Source of the DNA: a virus
Length of the DNA: 41,343 nt
IMG/VR virus record: IMGVR_UViG_3300027852_000021
Coordinates: 1-41,343 of that record
Direction: 5' to 3' (one strand)
The notes beneath the pieces are model-generated. The model was given only the letters and a program-made list of their open reading frames with translations, had not been told where the DNA came from and did not search any database. Below are positions 30,874 through 37,416 of this stretch, one piece after another (the first letter of the stretch is position 1; every line of letters begins with the position of its first letter). Position numbers and translations under genes: made by a program.

Positions 30874-31045
30874 CGTCCGATTTTTCGATGCAGGCTATCA
30901 TGGCAGTTGAAATAATGGTATCCTGGTTTAACTCAAGAAATGCCTGACTTTCCTCATGAGCTAAAATTTTCCGTAGAATTTCATATCGTTCCTTCGCGAT
31001 TTTAACTATTTTACCGTTTTTTAATGTAATATCATAGCTTTCCAT
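30857..31045 (-). CDS. Hypothetical small replication-operon protein
   Basis: A 62-aa protein, ATG 31045, RBS AAAGGAGGAAGAAA. The start resembles a small beta hairpin (ITLKNGKIVKIAKERYEIL) followed by helices (AFLELNQDTIISTAMIACIE). No family is recognised. It overlaps the end of the replisome-organizer gene. Confidence 0.62.
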   Translation of the reverse strand: MESYDITLKNGKIVKIAKERYEILRKILAHEESQAFLELNQDTIISTAMIACIEKSDDGSLE

Positions 31046-31784
31046 TTTCTTCCTCCTTTAATAGTTGGTCAAGGTTATAATATCCACCATTGCCCTTCTT
31101 GTCACCCCTCCACTTATCCGCTTGCTTAATCCAATTTCTAAACCCCCTTTCTTTGTTTTTATGCTGCTTACTTTTTGGCCTCTCTTCCTGGTAGTGTAAG
31201 TATTTATCTAACTCAAAATCAATATCTATGTTTGGGAAATCATTTTTAAGTGAGTCGATTAATTTTTTTGAAACAGGTTGTAATATACTTTCCTTTCCTT
31301 TACTTTCCTTTACTTTACTTTGTGTATAACTACCGGAGTTTTCCCCTTTTCCGGCGGAAGAAATCGGTATATCAAGTGTTTTTCTTCCGGTAGTTATATT
31401 AAATTTATCTTTTATCGCTTCCATTGTAGTACATTCATTTTTTCTTTTTCTGTAAGCATCTTGGATGCTGTCTATGAAATCTTGTGAGGCTATAACCTTT
31501 TTTTGTTCCCACAACTCCCTATCAAGTTTTTCTGTCTCAACCATTATTTCAATCATATCTAATGCTGATTTTTCATCACACTTGGTTGAAGCTAAAAAAA
31601 ACAATAGATCAGATTCTTTTTCTAATTGAAAATGGTGGTCAGGAGTTCTGGCTAAAAACCTACATAGGTTTGTAAAAAACCCAGTCCCCTTGCATTCATA
31701 TTTTGATTCTAAAATAAACAAAGTACGCCCGTCTTTTATGAAGAACGGGAAATAATCAACATCTTTTCTCTCGCTTCTTCCCAT
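31032..31784 (-). CDS. Replisome-organizer-like protein (Lin1244/DUF4373-type N-terminus)
   Basis: A 250-aa protein. I choose ATG 31784, because the N-terminal motif then reads RKDVDYFPFFIKDGRTLFIL, the usual start of the Lin1244/Lin1753-like domain of phage initiation proteins. A longer frame would reach into the upstream gene. A winged-helix-like region follows. The C-terminus (DKYLHYQEERPKSKQHKNKE, then FRNWIKQADKW) fits a helicase-loader tail. It probably binds the origin and loads the helicase encoded two genes downstream. Confidence 0.75.
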   Translation of the reverse strand: MGRSERKDVDYFPFFIKDGRTLFILESKYECKGTGFFTNLCRFLARTPDHHFQLEKESDLLFFLASTKCDEKSALDMIEIMVETEKLDRELWEQKKVIASQDFIDSIQDAYRKRKNECTTMEAIKDKFNITTGRKTLDIPISSAGKGENSGSYTQSKVKESKGKESILQPVSKKLIDSLKNDFPNIDIDFELDKYLHYQEERPKSKQHKNKERGFRNWIKQADKWRGDKKGNGGYYNLDQLLKEEENGKL

Positions 31785-31899
31785 TTTCTTCTCTCTCTTC
31801 GTCCCAGTACTTTGATTTACATAAAGGACACAAGACGGGTTTGTCTGGTCTTCGTCTATACCATTCGTGCCCACATCTTAAGCATTTATCCTTTTCCAT
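31756..31899 (-). CDS. Tiny zinc-ribbon protein
   Basis: A 47-aa protein, ATG 31899 with AAGGTGGTGAT upstream. It contains two CxxC pairs (KCLRCGHEW and VLCPLCKS), a complete four-Cys zinc ribbon, and ends in a Glu/Lys/Arg tail. It overlaps the replisome-organizer gene by 29 bp in another frame, so translation is probably coupled. A DNA- or RNA-binding role is likely for the fold. Confidence 0.72.
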   Translation of the reverse strand: MEKDKCLRCGHEWYRRRPDKPVLCPLCKSKYWDEEREENGKKREKRC

Positions 31900-32017
31900 A
31901 TCACCACCTTAACTTATTATAGGTAAATTGTCAAACAAAAAAAATCAAGAAATTTCTTTAAACATCCTCACTCGCTAATTAACTTTCTCTCGTTTTTTTT
32001 AATTAGCACTTCTACCA

Positions 32018-32392
32018 CTAAAAAAACTCCTCCAAGAGGTCCTCCGCCCCGTAGTACAACACTCCCTCTTCCGGGGAAGGATCATTACTTATTCGCCAGA
32101 AACATCGAGCACAAAGTAGCCTGTTTGTTGTAATGTCCCCACAGTTAGAGCATTGGTGTGGTTCCCATCTTTGCGGCGCAGGAATAGCAAACGGGTCTTC
32201 TGTACATTGGGTATCTCTCCATGCGCTTGTACTACTTTTTTGCGCCTGACACTCAGGTTTTGGACAATACCTTGTAGCTGAGAAGCCCTTGTACTTATCA
32301 CCGCAGACTCGACACACCTTCTCACATAATGGTTGTACGTACTTCTTCTTTAGGCCGTGTCTCTCACGTCCCCTTGCTTTCTTTTTTTTCAT
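32018..32392 (-). CDS. Multi-zinc-finger protein
   Basis: A 124-aa protein. A very basic start (KKKKARGRERHGLKKKYVQP) leads into three Cys pairs: CRVCGDKYKG with CPKPEC, CSNCGDI, and LLCARCFWRIS. It has an acidic C-terminus. ATG 32392 follows GGGAGGAAA. Likely a DNA- or RNA-binding protein of the replication block; a function is not known. The 120 bp between it and the next gene (31900-32017) are AT-rich and hold no clear gene. Confidence 0.72.
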   Translation of the reverse strand: MKKKKARGRERHGLKKKYVQPLCEKVCRVCGDKYKGFSATRYCPKPECQAQKSSTSAWRDTQCTEDPFAIPAPQRWEPHQCSNCGDITTNRLLCARCFWRISNDPSPEEGVLYYGAEDLLEEFF

Positions 32393-32405
32393 TTTCCTCC
32401 CTCCC

Positions 32406-33506
32406 CTACAAAAAACTCAGTTCATAAACAGTATTTTCAATTCTCTCCCTCGCCATGTCACAATATTCTTCCTTAACCTCAATTCCTATATATTCCCGAT
32501 TGTTTTTCTTCGCTACGACCCCCACGGTCCCGGCCCCGGAGAATGGATCAAGAACAATATCCCCTTCTTTTGACCCCGCTAAAATACATGGTTCTACAAG
32601 TTTTTCTGGAAAGGTGGCGAAGTGGGCTTTTTTAAAACCTTTTGTGGGGATTGTCCATACTGAGCGTTTGTTGCGGTGTGTGGCCTCTTTTGCTTCATCA
32701 CTACCTAAATATTTATTCATATGGTTTTGGGCCCCATTAACATAATCCCTGTTAATATCTCCGTCCCAACCCGTTTGGTTTCTTTTAATGCTGCTTTCTT
32801 TTAGCGGTTCCTTTATAGCCTCGGCATCATAATAATACTTTCCCGATTTACTCATCAAAAATATATACTCATGCGACTTAGTACACCTATCCTTAACGCT
32901 TTCCGGCATGGGGTTGGGCTTGTGCCATATTATATCCTGCCTCAACCACCATCCGTCGGCACGTAGGGCGAAGGCTACCATCCAGGAAATGCCTATTAGG
33001 TCTTTTGGTTTTAAGCTTTTATCAGTTACCCCAGCCTCTTTCTGGTATGTATTTAACCCCTGCCCGCCAGTTTGTCCTGTGCTTCCAGCATAACTATCCC
33101 CCAAATTCATCCACAACACGCCATCTTTCTTTAACACCCGCCGTACTTCCCTAAATATCTGAACAATATGATTGACGTATAATTCAGGAGTGGGTTCAAG
33201 GCCGAGACAGCCTTTCCATGCGCTGCAGAGTTGGCAGAATTGGCCTTGAACCGACTTTTCTCCTTTTGTTTTTGCCCCCGGATTTCCGCCTGTTTTCCAC
33301 TCCATTGTACCCCGGTTAGAATCGTTACTTTTTGAAATTATTTCTGCTCCCCATTTGTGCCTGCAGCCCTTAACCCCATCCCATACAACTGGATCAACCC
33401 CATAATCTCTAAGCCCCCAATAAGGGGGAGACGTAACGCAGCATTGAACGCTTTCAGCATCCAGTGTTTTCAATACGGATAACGCATCCCCATTATAAAG
33501 ATTCAT
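32406..33506 (-). CDS. DNA methyltransferase, beta class (N4-cytosine or N6-adenine)
   Basis: A 366-aa enzyme. The catalytic motif TSPPYW (residues 25-30) is near the N-terminus, and the SAM-binding motif DPFSGAG begins at about residue 320, the order of the beta class. A target-recognition region lies between, with RHKW-type and Cys-containing stretches. No restriction enzyme is next to it, so it probably protects phage DNA from host nucleases or marks it for regulation. The SPPYW motif allows both N4mC and N6mA. Confidence 0.88.
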   Translation of the reverse strand: MNLYNGDALSVLKTLDAESVQCCVTSPPYWGLRDYGVDPVVWDGVKGCRHKWGAEIISKSNDSNRGTMEWKTGGNPGAKTKGEKSVQGQFCQLCSAWKGCLGLEPTPELYVNHIVQIFREVRRVLKKDGVLWMNLGDSYAGSTGQTGGQGLNTYQKEAGVTDKSLKPKDLIGISWMVAFALRADGWWLRQDIIWHKPNPMPESVKDRCTKSHEYIFLMSKSGKYYYDAEAIKEPLKESSIKRNQTGWDGDINRDYVNGAQNHMNKYLGSDEAKEATHRNKRSVWTIPTKGFKKAHFATFPEKLVEPCILAGSKEGDIVLDPFSGAGTVGVVAKKNNREYIGIEVKEEYCDMARERIENTVYELSFL

Positions 33507-33700
33507 TTTTCCTTCTTTCTTCTTTCACTATCAACCTCCCGCCCCCACTCCCGAATTAACCCCTCCGCCCCAAGTATCTCTTTTTGCTGCCTGGGATACT
33601 CGGAGAGTAGATCGGCGAGGATAAGCATTTCTGCCGACACTCGCTTCATTTGGCGTTTTATTTCATTGGTTGTTGGTGGCATTATTCCGCCCGCTTTCAT
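33503..33700 (-). CDS. Small helical protein
   Basis: A 65-aa protein, ATG 33700 in an ATGA overlap with the upstream stop. A second ATG seven codons in has GGCGGAATA before it. It is a charged helix (IKRQMKRVSAEMLILADLLS) ending in RERRKKEK-like basic residues. No family recognised. Confidence 0.58.
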   Translation of the reverse strand: MKAGGIMPPTTNEIKRQMKRVSAEMLILADLLSEYPRQQKEILGAEGLIREWGREVDSERRKKEK

Positions 33701-33933
33701 CTAACCCGTCCGTCCGTCAGTGAATCCATGAATTCATAATGGTCCTTGAGGTCTTCCCACGGCAGGACCGCACAAAGAAAATGGTTAACGACAAACATCT
33801 TACCGCAATCCTGACATTTTATTAATTGCGAATGATCACTTAACCGGCGGACAGCGACTACATTCTTGTGCCAGAAATGATTCAGGCTGAACGGCATCGA
33901 ACACCTGATTTTTTGGATGATCTTTTTAAGCAT
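33697..33933 (-). CDS. Small zinc-finger-like protein
   Basis: A 78-aa protein, ATG 33933 with AAGGGAGAAAGC upstream. CQDCGKMFVVNHFLC gives a C-x2-C-x7-H-x2-C site. The N-terminus is basic and hydrophobic. It ends in ATGA with the next gene. Role unknown. Confidence 0.68.
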   Translation of the reverse strand: MLKKIIQKIRCSMPFSLNHFWHKNVVAVRRLSDHSQLIKCQDCGKMFVVNHFLCAVLPWEDLKDHYEFMDSLTDGRVR

Positions 33934-33948
33934 GCTTTCTCCCTTAAA

Positions 33949-34281
33949 TTAAAACGGCACATCAGTATAATGATATAAAATCTCCCATTGCCCTCGGACT
34001 AACCTAATCATCTTCCATCGGAACCACGGGAACTCTTTAGCTGCAACCTTAAATTTTACCAAGGCATCATCTCTTAGAAACCCTTTAATTTCAACGATTT
34101 CAAAACAACCTGCGTGCACGATAAAAAAATCAGGCTTGTAAAAGGTATTATCTGCAAGGCGCAGATTAAACGGCTCGAATTTCCAATCAATAATTTCCCC
34201 GGCACTTTTTAGTAGGGACAGTTCTTGAGCGTATTTTGCTTCAGTCTTATTCATTTTTGTTTTCATTGGAATTGGTTTCAT
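33949..34281 (-). CDS. DUF1064-type PD-(D/E)XK nuclease
   Basis: A 110-aa protein of the small phage nuclease family near RecU-like resolvases. The signature is NKTEAKYAQELSLLKSAGEI, then FYKPDFFIVHAGCFEIVEIKGF, giving PD, E and ExK residues. It may cut branched DNA or flaps during replication. I choose ATG 34281 (AAGGGTACATCAATA upstream). ATG 34305 and ATG 34254 are alternatives in the same frame. It overlaps the small gene at 34247-34411. Confidence 0.75.
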   Translation of the reverse strand: MKPIPMKTKMNKTEAKYAQELSLLKSAGEIIDWKFEPFNLRLADNTFYKPDFFIVHAGCFEIVEIKGFLRDDALVKFKVAAKEFPWFRWKMIRLVRGQWEILYHYTDVPF

Positions 34282-34411
34282 TATTGATGTACCCTTGCTC
34301 CACATTTCGAACTTCTAACGTCTCCAAACACTTCTGTGTAAAGGTCCATAAATTTACCTCTTTAACCACTCTTGGATTGTTATTTTGTATTGCATTCTTA
34401 TCCTCTGACAT
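34247..34411 (-). CDS. Small Asn-rich protein
   Basis: A 54-aa protein from ATG 34411, nested between its neighbours with overlaps at both ends. It is rich in Asn and Glu, with a helix (TFTQKCLETLEVRNVEQGY). The purines AAGGAAG stand very close to the ATG. The chain of overlaps and lack of another gene in 34282-34397 support it, but evidence is moderate. Confidence 0.5.
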   Translation of the reverse strand: MSEDKNAIQNNNPRVVKEVNLWTFTQKCLETLEVRNVEQGYINNETNSNENKNE

Positions 34412-34577
34412 CTTCCTTCATGGGAGACTCTAGGTGTGCCCAATGAGTTACATCCTCGTAGTAACACACAAAATGTTCCCTCCTGTAATTTTGATATATT
34501 TCATAGCCATCTTTCCCGCGTAGCAAAACATCATCTCCCTCTTTCGGAAGTTCAGTTTCTACTTTTATCCATTCCAT
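34398..34577 (-). CDS. DUF551-like small protein
   Basis: A 59-aa protein, ATG 34577, RBS AGGAGGGTAAACG. The pattern WIKVETELPKEGDDVLL followed by VTHWAHLESP is typical for DUF551 (a Trp-rich, Pro/Glu motif and a closing HW). Such proteins are common in phage early operons; function unknown. Confidence 0.75.
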   Translation of the reverse strand: MEWIKVETELPKEGDDVLLRGKDGYEIYQNYRREHFVCYYEDVTHWAHLESPMKEDVRG

Positions 34578-34759
34578 CGTTTACCCTCCTTACCAACCTT
34601 TATATAGAATTTCCCTTTCCTCAATTCCTCTTTATAGTGTCTCCGGCGAGAGCGGTTCATCTGCTTCTTCGCCCACTGTGAAAACCTGTCCCTGTGATGT
34701 TTTGGGTTGTCAGTTCGCCAATATATCCAGCGTGCTTCTGATTTACATATTGGCTTCAT
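34565..34759 (-). CDS. Small very basic protein
   Basis: A 64-aa protein with over a third Lys and Arg (QMNRSRRRHYKEELRKGKFY). ATG 34759 lies after GGCCGGTGCCGGA, a weak binding site. It overlaps the DUF551-like gene. A nucleic-acid-binding role would suit its charge. Confidence 0.6.
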   Translation of the reverse strand: MKPICKSEARWIYWRTDNPKHHRDRFSQWAKKQMNRSRRRHYKEELRKGKFYIKVGKEGKRWNG

Positions 34760-34775
34760 TCCGGCACCGGCCTAC

Positions 34776-34988
34776 CTACTCGTCGAACGGTTTAACTTTT
34801 TGATATGTAATGTTTGGATATATAGCATCTAAATATCGCTTATACCCGGCTTCTGGAAACAACGCAATAGCGCACTGGTCGCCGGAAATGTACGGCTTAT
34901 TAACGATACAGCACATTTCCGGCTTCTCATTAGTTTTCCTACTCCACCACCACCCCGTTTCAGTAGGGTAGTCTATCCAGCCTTCCAT
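34776..34988 (-). CDS. Small Trp/Tyr-rich protein
   Basis: A 70-aa protein. I choose ATG 34988, with GGGAGGTGAAAGGATT upstream; the longer frame to 35018 overlaps the upstream gene. The start EGWIDYPTETGWWWSRKT and a CCIVNKPYISGD segment resemble small phage proteins of unknown role that carry a GWW motif. Confidence 0.62.
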   Translation of the reverse strand: MEGWIDYPTETGWWWSRKTNEKPEMCCIVNKPYISGDQCAIALFPEAGYKRYLDAIYPNITYQKVKPFDE

Positions 34989-35134
34989 AATCCTTTCACC
35001 TCCCTTTCGTTCCGCCACGTCCTCTCAAACGCCTCGGCGCACCCAGGACACCTCTCTTTCCGATCTCGGACGGATGTACATATTTCATGGCCCTTGATTT
35101 TTCTGTTGCAATCTTGGCGGGTTGTTTTTTTCAT
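34973..35134 (-). CDS. Tiny zinc-finger-like protein
   Basis: A 53-aa protein, ATG 35134, three bases after the HTH gene's stop, with TTGGAGTAACCC upstream. Cys residues lie at DCNRK, ICTS and CPGC, consistent with a four-Cys metal site, in a very basic chain. It is probably co-transcribed and coupled with the repressor gene. Confidence 0.65.
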   Translation of the reverse strand: MKKTTRQDCNRKIKGHEICTSVRDRKERCPGCAEAFERTWRNEREVKGLWKAG

Positions 35135-35137
35135 GGG

Positions 35138-35338
35138 TTACTCCAATAGGTCTTTAGGGTCAACCCCCATCGCATCCGCTATCTGTGCGATGGTATTAAA
35201 ACTACTTCTCTTGGTTGATATAATAAAGTGTAGTAATTGGCGAGAAATGCCACACCTTGTCGCAAACTCAGCCTGTGAAACGCCAAGCCTCTTTATTTCA
35301 CTCCCTATTTTCTTCGTGTTTACTTTTAATGATTTCAT
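35138..35338 (-). CDS. Cro/CI-type HTH regulator
   Basis: A 66-aa Xre-family protein. The helix-turn-helix is SQAEFATRCGISRQLLHFIIS, with the following NTIAQIADAMGVDPKDLLE typical of the family's C-terminal helix. It lacks a dimerisation or RecA-cleavage domain, so it is Cro-sized. The promoter at 35346-35375 would start the mRNA at or one base before the ATG (no leader), as lambda PRM does for cI. It should bind the inverted repeats at 35374-35433 and govern the two divergent early operons. Confidence 0.82.
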   Translation of the reverse strand: MKSLKVNTKKIGSEIKRLGVSQAEFATRCGISRQLLHFIISTKRSSFNTIAQIADAMGVDPKDLLE

Positions 35339-35345
35339 GTTTTCT

Positions 35346-35375
35346 ATTTTACCGTGAAGAGAACACTTCTGTCAA
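35346..35375 (-). promoter_or_regulatory. Promoter for the HTH gene and replication operon
   Basis: TTGACA (35375-35370, minus), an 18-bp spacer, TAAAAT (35351-35346). The -10 ends seven bases from the ATG, so the transcript is probably leaderless. Confidence 0.75.
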
Positions 35376-35398
35376 GTGATATTTTCCTCATATTACTT
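35374..35398. promoter_or_regulatory. Operator candidate 1
   Basis: AAGTGATAT and ATATTACTT form an imperfect inverted repeat (one mismatch) with a 7-bp spacer. It abuts the minus-strand -35. Confidence 0.5.
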
Positions 35399-35405
35399 TT
35401 TATTA

Positions 35406-35433
35406 ATATTTTATTGATAATATCGTAAAATAT
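35406..35433. promoter_or_regulatory. Operator candidate 2
   Basis: ATATTTTA and TAAAATAT form a perfect 8-bp inverted repeat around 12 bp and end four bases before the plus-strand -35. Both operator candidates lie between the divergent promoters. AT richness weakens the case. Confidence 0.45.
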
Positions 35434-35436
35434 GTC

Positions 35437-35465
35437 TTGACAAACCAGAAAAAGCTTTGTATCCT
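35437..35465 (+). promoter_or_regulatory. Early (+) promoter
   Basis: TTGACA (35437-35442), 17-bp spacer, TATCCT (35460-35465). It drives the recombination operon that runs across the circle junction to the terminator at 2581. Confidence 0.75.
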
Positions 35466-35531
35466 TATCTTACGAAGGGGGAAGCAACTATGAAAACAAA
35501 AGGCCTATGTAATTTAAAAAAGGAGGCGACA

Positions 35532-35729
35532 ATGATAATCCGATGTACATACTGTGCAGACGAAGGCGAAGACAGCTACGTCGGCACATCACCGCCGCTA
35601 TACTGCCCGACTGTGGCATGGGGGGTTTGTGAGCGACATAGAAAACTTTTTGATAAGGAGGAAAAAAGATGGCCGTCTTACATACAATCAGAAAAAATGG
35701 AGAAGGCGAAACAAAAGAGGTTAAGCTAA
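35532..35729 (+). CDS. Small zinc-finger protein, first early gene
   Basis: A 65-aa protein with CTYCADEGED, then YCPT and VCERHRK, a plausible metal site. ATG 35532 has AAAAGGAGGCGACA before it. ATG 35490 in frame has GAAGGGGGAAGCAACT and would add 14 residues. I prefer the first. It is the first gene after the promoter, a position often held by host take-over proteins. Confidence 0.65.
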   Translation: MIIRCTYCADEGEDSYVGTSPPLYCPTVAWGVCERHRKLFDKEEKRWPSYIQSEKMEKAKQKRLS

Positions 35730-35863
35730 CAGCAAGACGGGCAATTATTGAACACTGCAAAGAGTGTATGTGTTTCAATACGGCAGAGGTCAGGCGTTGT
35801 ACAAGTACATTATGTGCGTTGTTTCCATTCCGTACTTGGGATAAGCCAGAGGACACGTTTTAG
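35669..35863 (+). CDS. Conserved-type small Cys protein
   Basis: A 64-aa protein, ATG 35669, RBS ATAAGGAGGAAAAAAG. The C-terminal half matches a motif seen in many phages: RAIIEHCKECMCFNTAEVRR followed by CTSTLCALFPFR. Four Cys form the metal site. Function unknown. It overlaps the preceding gene by 61 bp. Confidence 0.75.
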   Translation: MAVLHTIRKNGEGETKEVKLTARRAIIEHCKECMCFNTAEVRRCTSTLCALFPFRTWDKPEDTF

Positions 35864-35880
35864 CGCATAGGATGTGTGAA

Positions 35881-35919
35881 CTCTCTTTTTAGGTGGTTTG
35901 CATTGCCCTAAAAAGAGAG
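35881..35919. repeat. Perfect 13-bp inverted repeat
   Basis: CTCTCTTTTTAGG (35881-35893) and CCTAAAAAGAGAG (35907-35919) are exact complements around a 13-nt loop. No T tract follows, so this is not a normal terminator. It could be an RNA processing or stability hairpin, or an operator. The stretch 35864-36025 otherwise holds only a possible 22-codon frame. Confidence 0.7.
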
Positions 35920-35953
35920 CAGCTTAAAAAATGGGAGGTTTGAACTATACAAA

Positions 35954-36022
35954 ATGAGCAAGGGGGGTGGCATAAAACTAATAGATAGAACATATCGGGA
36001 TAATCTATTTAGAAGGAGGTAA
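35954..36022 (+). CDS. Possible 22-aa peptide
   Basis: ATG 35954 starts a short Gly/Arg-rich peptide (MSKGGGIKLIDRTYRDNLFR) that ends in the RBS of the next gene, with GGGAGG 15 bases before it. The tight fit to the next RBS hints at coupling. The evidence is weak. Confidence 0.25.
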   Translation: MSKGGGIKLIDRTYRDNLFRRR

Positions 36023-36025
36023 ATA

Positions 36026-36223
36026 ATGCGAGCAGTCACGTTTTATTTAGAAGAAGCCACAATTGACAAGATTAATGATTTTAGCCGTATCCACTTAATA
36101 ACAACCTCTGAAGGAGTAATGAGATTGATTAGCGAAGGCTATCATCGCTACTACAAAAAACATTTGAACATAAAGGGCGAAAGGAGGGAGGAAGATGGTC
36201 AAGACGCTAATGGAGTTGTTTGA
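36026..36223 (+). CDS. Ribbon-helix-helix-like small protein
   Basis: A 65-aa protein, ATG 36026, RBS AGAAGGAGGTAAATA. The beginning (AVTFYLEEATIDKINDFS, then TTSEGVMRLISEGYHRYY) has the strand-helix-helix profile of small regulators. The C-terminus is charged and overlaps the next gene. The role may be transcription control in the early operon. Confidence 0.6.
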   Translation: MRAVTFYLEEATIDKINDFSRIHLITTSEGVMRLISEGYHRYYKKHLNIKGERREEDGQDANGVV

Positions 36224-36440
36224 TACGACAATTAAAGACGTACGAGCTCAGATGCAGGAACCCTACCTGAAACGGTATATTCCATGCGACCATAAGCTGT
36301 TAGGCACACTTCTTGCCGTGAAGAGGCGCATAGAACACCTTGAAGGTGAAAACGAATACAGAGAGAAAGCCATAAAGTATTTAATGGAGAGGGAAAACAA
36401 TGAAAACACTACAAACATTGATAAAGAAGGTCAAGCATAA
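36195..36440 (+). CDS. Paralogous small protein, copy 1
   Basis: An 81-aa protein, ATG 36195 after AGGAGGGAGGAAG. The core RYIPCDHKLLGTLLAVKRRI and the C-terminal KAIKYLMER match the next gene closely, so the two are tandem duplicates. It has one Cys-Asp-His and a coiled helix. Function unknown. Confidence 0.65.
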   Translation: MVKTLMELFDTTIKDVRAQMQEPYLKRYIPCDHKLLGTLLAVKRRIEHLEGENEYREKAIKYLMERENNENTTNIDKEGQA

Positions 36441-36603
36441 GGTTGAATATGAAGATTTCATGGACAGGCATATCCGTTGCGACCATCAATTGCTCGGCAC
36501 GCTTATTGCCGCAGAGAGGGAAATGGGACGGTTGATAGGAGAAAACAAAGACCTGGAAAGGGTGATAAAATACTTAAGAGAGAGGGGGGGGTCTGTGGAA
36601 TGA
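36400..36603 (+). CDS. Paralogous small protein, copy 2
   Basis: A 67-aa protein, ATG 36400 within the end of copy 1. RHIRCDHQLLGTLIAAEREM, followed by VIKYLRER, aligns with copy 1 (about half of the residues identical). Its stop overlaps the start of the RecE-like gene (ATGA), so translation is coupled. Confidence 0.65.
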   Translation: MKTLQTLIKKVKHKVEYEDFMDRHIRCDHQLLGTLIAAEREMGRLIGENKDLERVIKYLRERGGSVE

Positions 36604-37397
36604 AAGAAGGCTGGCACGAAATGACAAACGAAGAATATCACAAGGAAAAAGGTCTTTCCTCAAGTGGTATCATCCAATTGCTCAAATCCCCGGCCCATTA
36701 CGCAGCAAGGGAAGAGTTTAAGAAAACTGATGCAATGATCCAAGGGAGTGCTTTACATTGCCTTACACTCGAACCTGATTCGTTTAATGATAGGTTTATT
36801 GTAATGAAAAAGGGAGAGGTACGAACGGCGACAAAAAAGGCGAAGGATAACAGTAAATCCCTACTAACAAGCGGCCAATACAAAGAGGCGCTAAAATGGG
36901 CGCAAGAAATTGTTTCAAACCCATACGCAGAGAAATTACTGCACGCTCTCGGCCCGGTCGAGCAGTCAGGTTTCTGGCAGGACGAAGAAACAGGGGTGTT
37001 GCTAAAAGTCAGGCCAGACAAAAAAATACAAGAGCTTAAAACTGTGGTAGACGTGAAAACTTGGTCACTGGCAAAGCATTACAGCCTGGATTATGACTGG
37101 TTATGGTCAAAAGAAATTTCAAACCGGAAATATCATATCCAGGCGACACATTACCTGAACGGCTGCTCTATCCTTGACGAGATAGAGTATGAGAATTTTG
37201 TTTGGATTGTTATAGTTAAGGAACCGCCTTATCAAGTATTAACTTATGAGTTAACCGAAATTGACAAAAAAGATGCTCAAGATGAGATTGAGTCTGCACT
37301 ATGGGAGTATAAGGAGTGCATGGAGAAAGATATATGGCCTAAACCGTCATTTCCCGGGATTAGGCAAGCAGGACGTTATCAATGGCAAAACAGATAA
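36600..37397 (+). CDS. RecE-like exonuclease (PD-(D/E)XK, DUF3799-type)
   Basis: A 265-aa nuclease. The family start MTNEEYHKEKGLSSSGI, the GSALHCLTLEPD motif (His53), and LLKVRPDKKIQEL with VVDVKTW (Asp140, Asp151, Lys153) give the catalytic site of RecE/YqaJ-like enzymes. TRP-rich stretches and IQATHYLNGC follow as usual. It should chew 5' ends of double-stranded DNA and leave tails for the next gene's product. I choose ATG 36600; the longer frame to 36477 overlaps the paralogue gene. Confidence 0.85.
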   Translation: MKEGWHEMTNEEYHKEKGLSSSGIIQLLKSPAHYAAREEFKKTDAMIQGSALHCLTLEPDSFNDRFIVMKKGEVRTATKKAKDNSKSLLTSGQYKEALKWAQEIVSNPYAEKLLHALGPVEQSGFWQDEETGVLLKVRPDKKIQELKTVVDVKTWSLAKHYSLDYDWLWSKEISNRKYHIQATHYLNGCSILDEIEYENFVWIVIVKEPPYQVLTYELTEIDKKDAQDEIESALWEYKECMEKDIWPKPSFPGIRQAGRYQWQNR

Positions 37398-37416
37398 ATT
37401 GAAAAGGAGGTGTATT

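Noticed and set aside
31900-31960. Promoter upstream of the tiny zinc-ribbon gene (TTGACA and TATAAT both present on the minus strand)
   Set aside because: The two boxes are only 7 bp apart, and each lacks a good partner at 16-18 bp.
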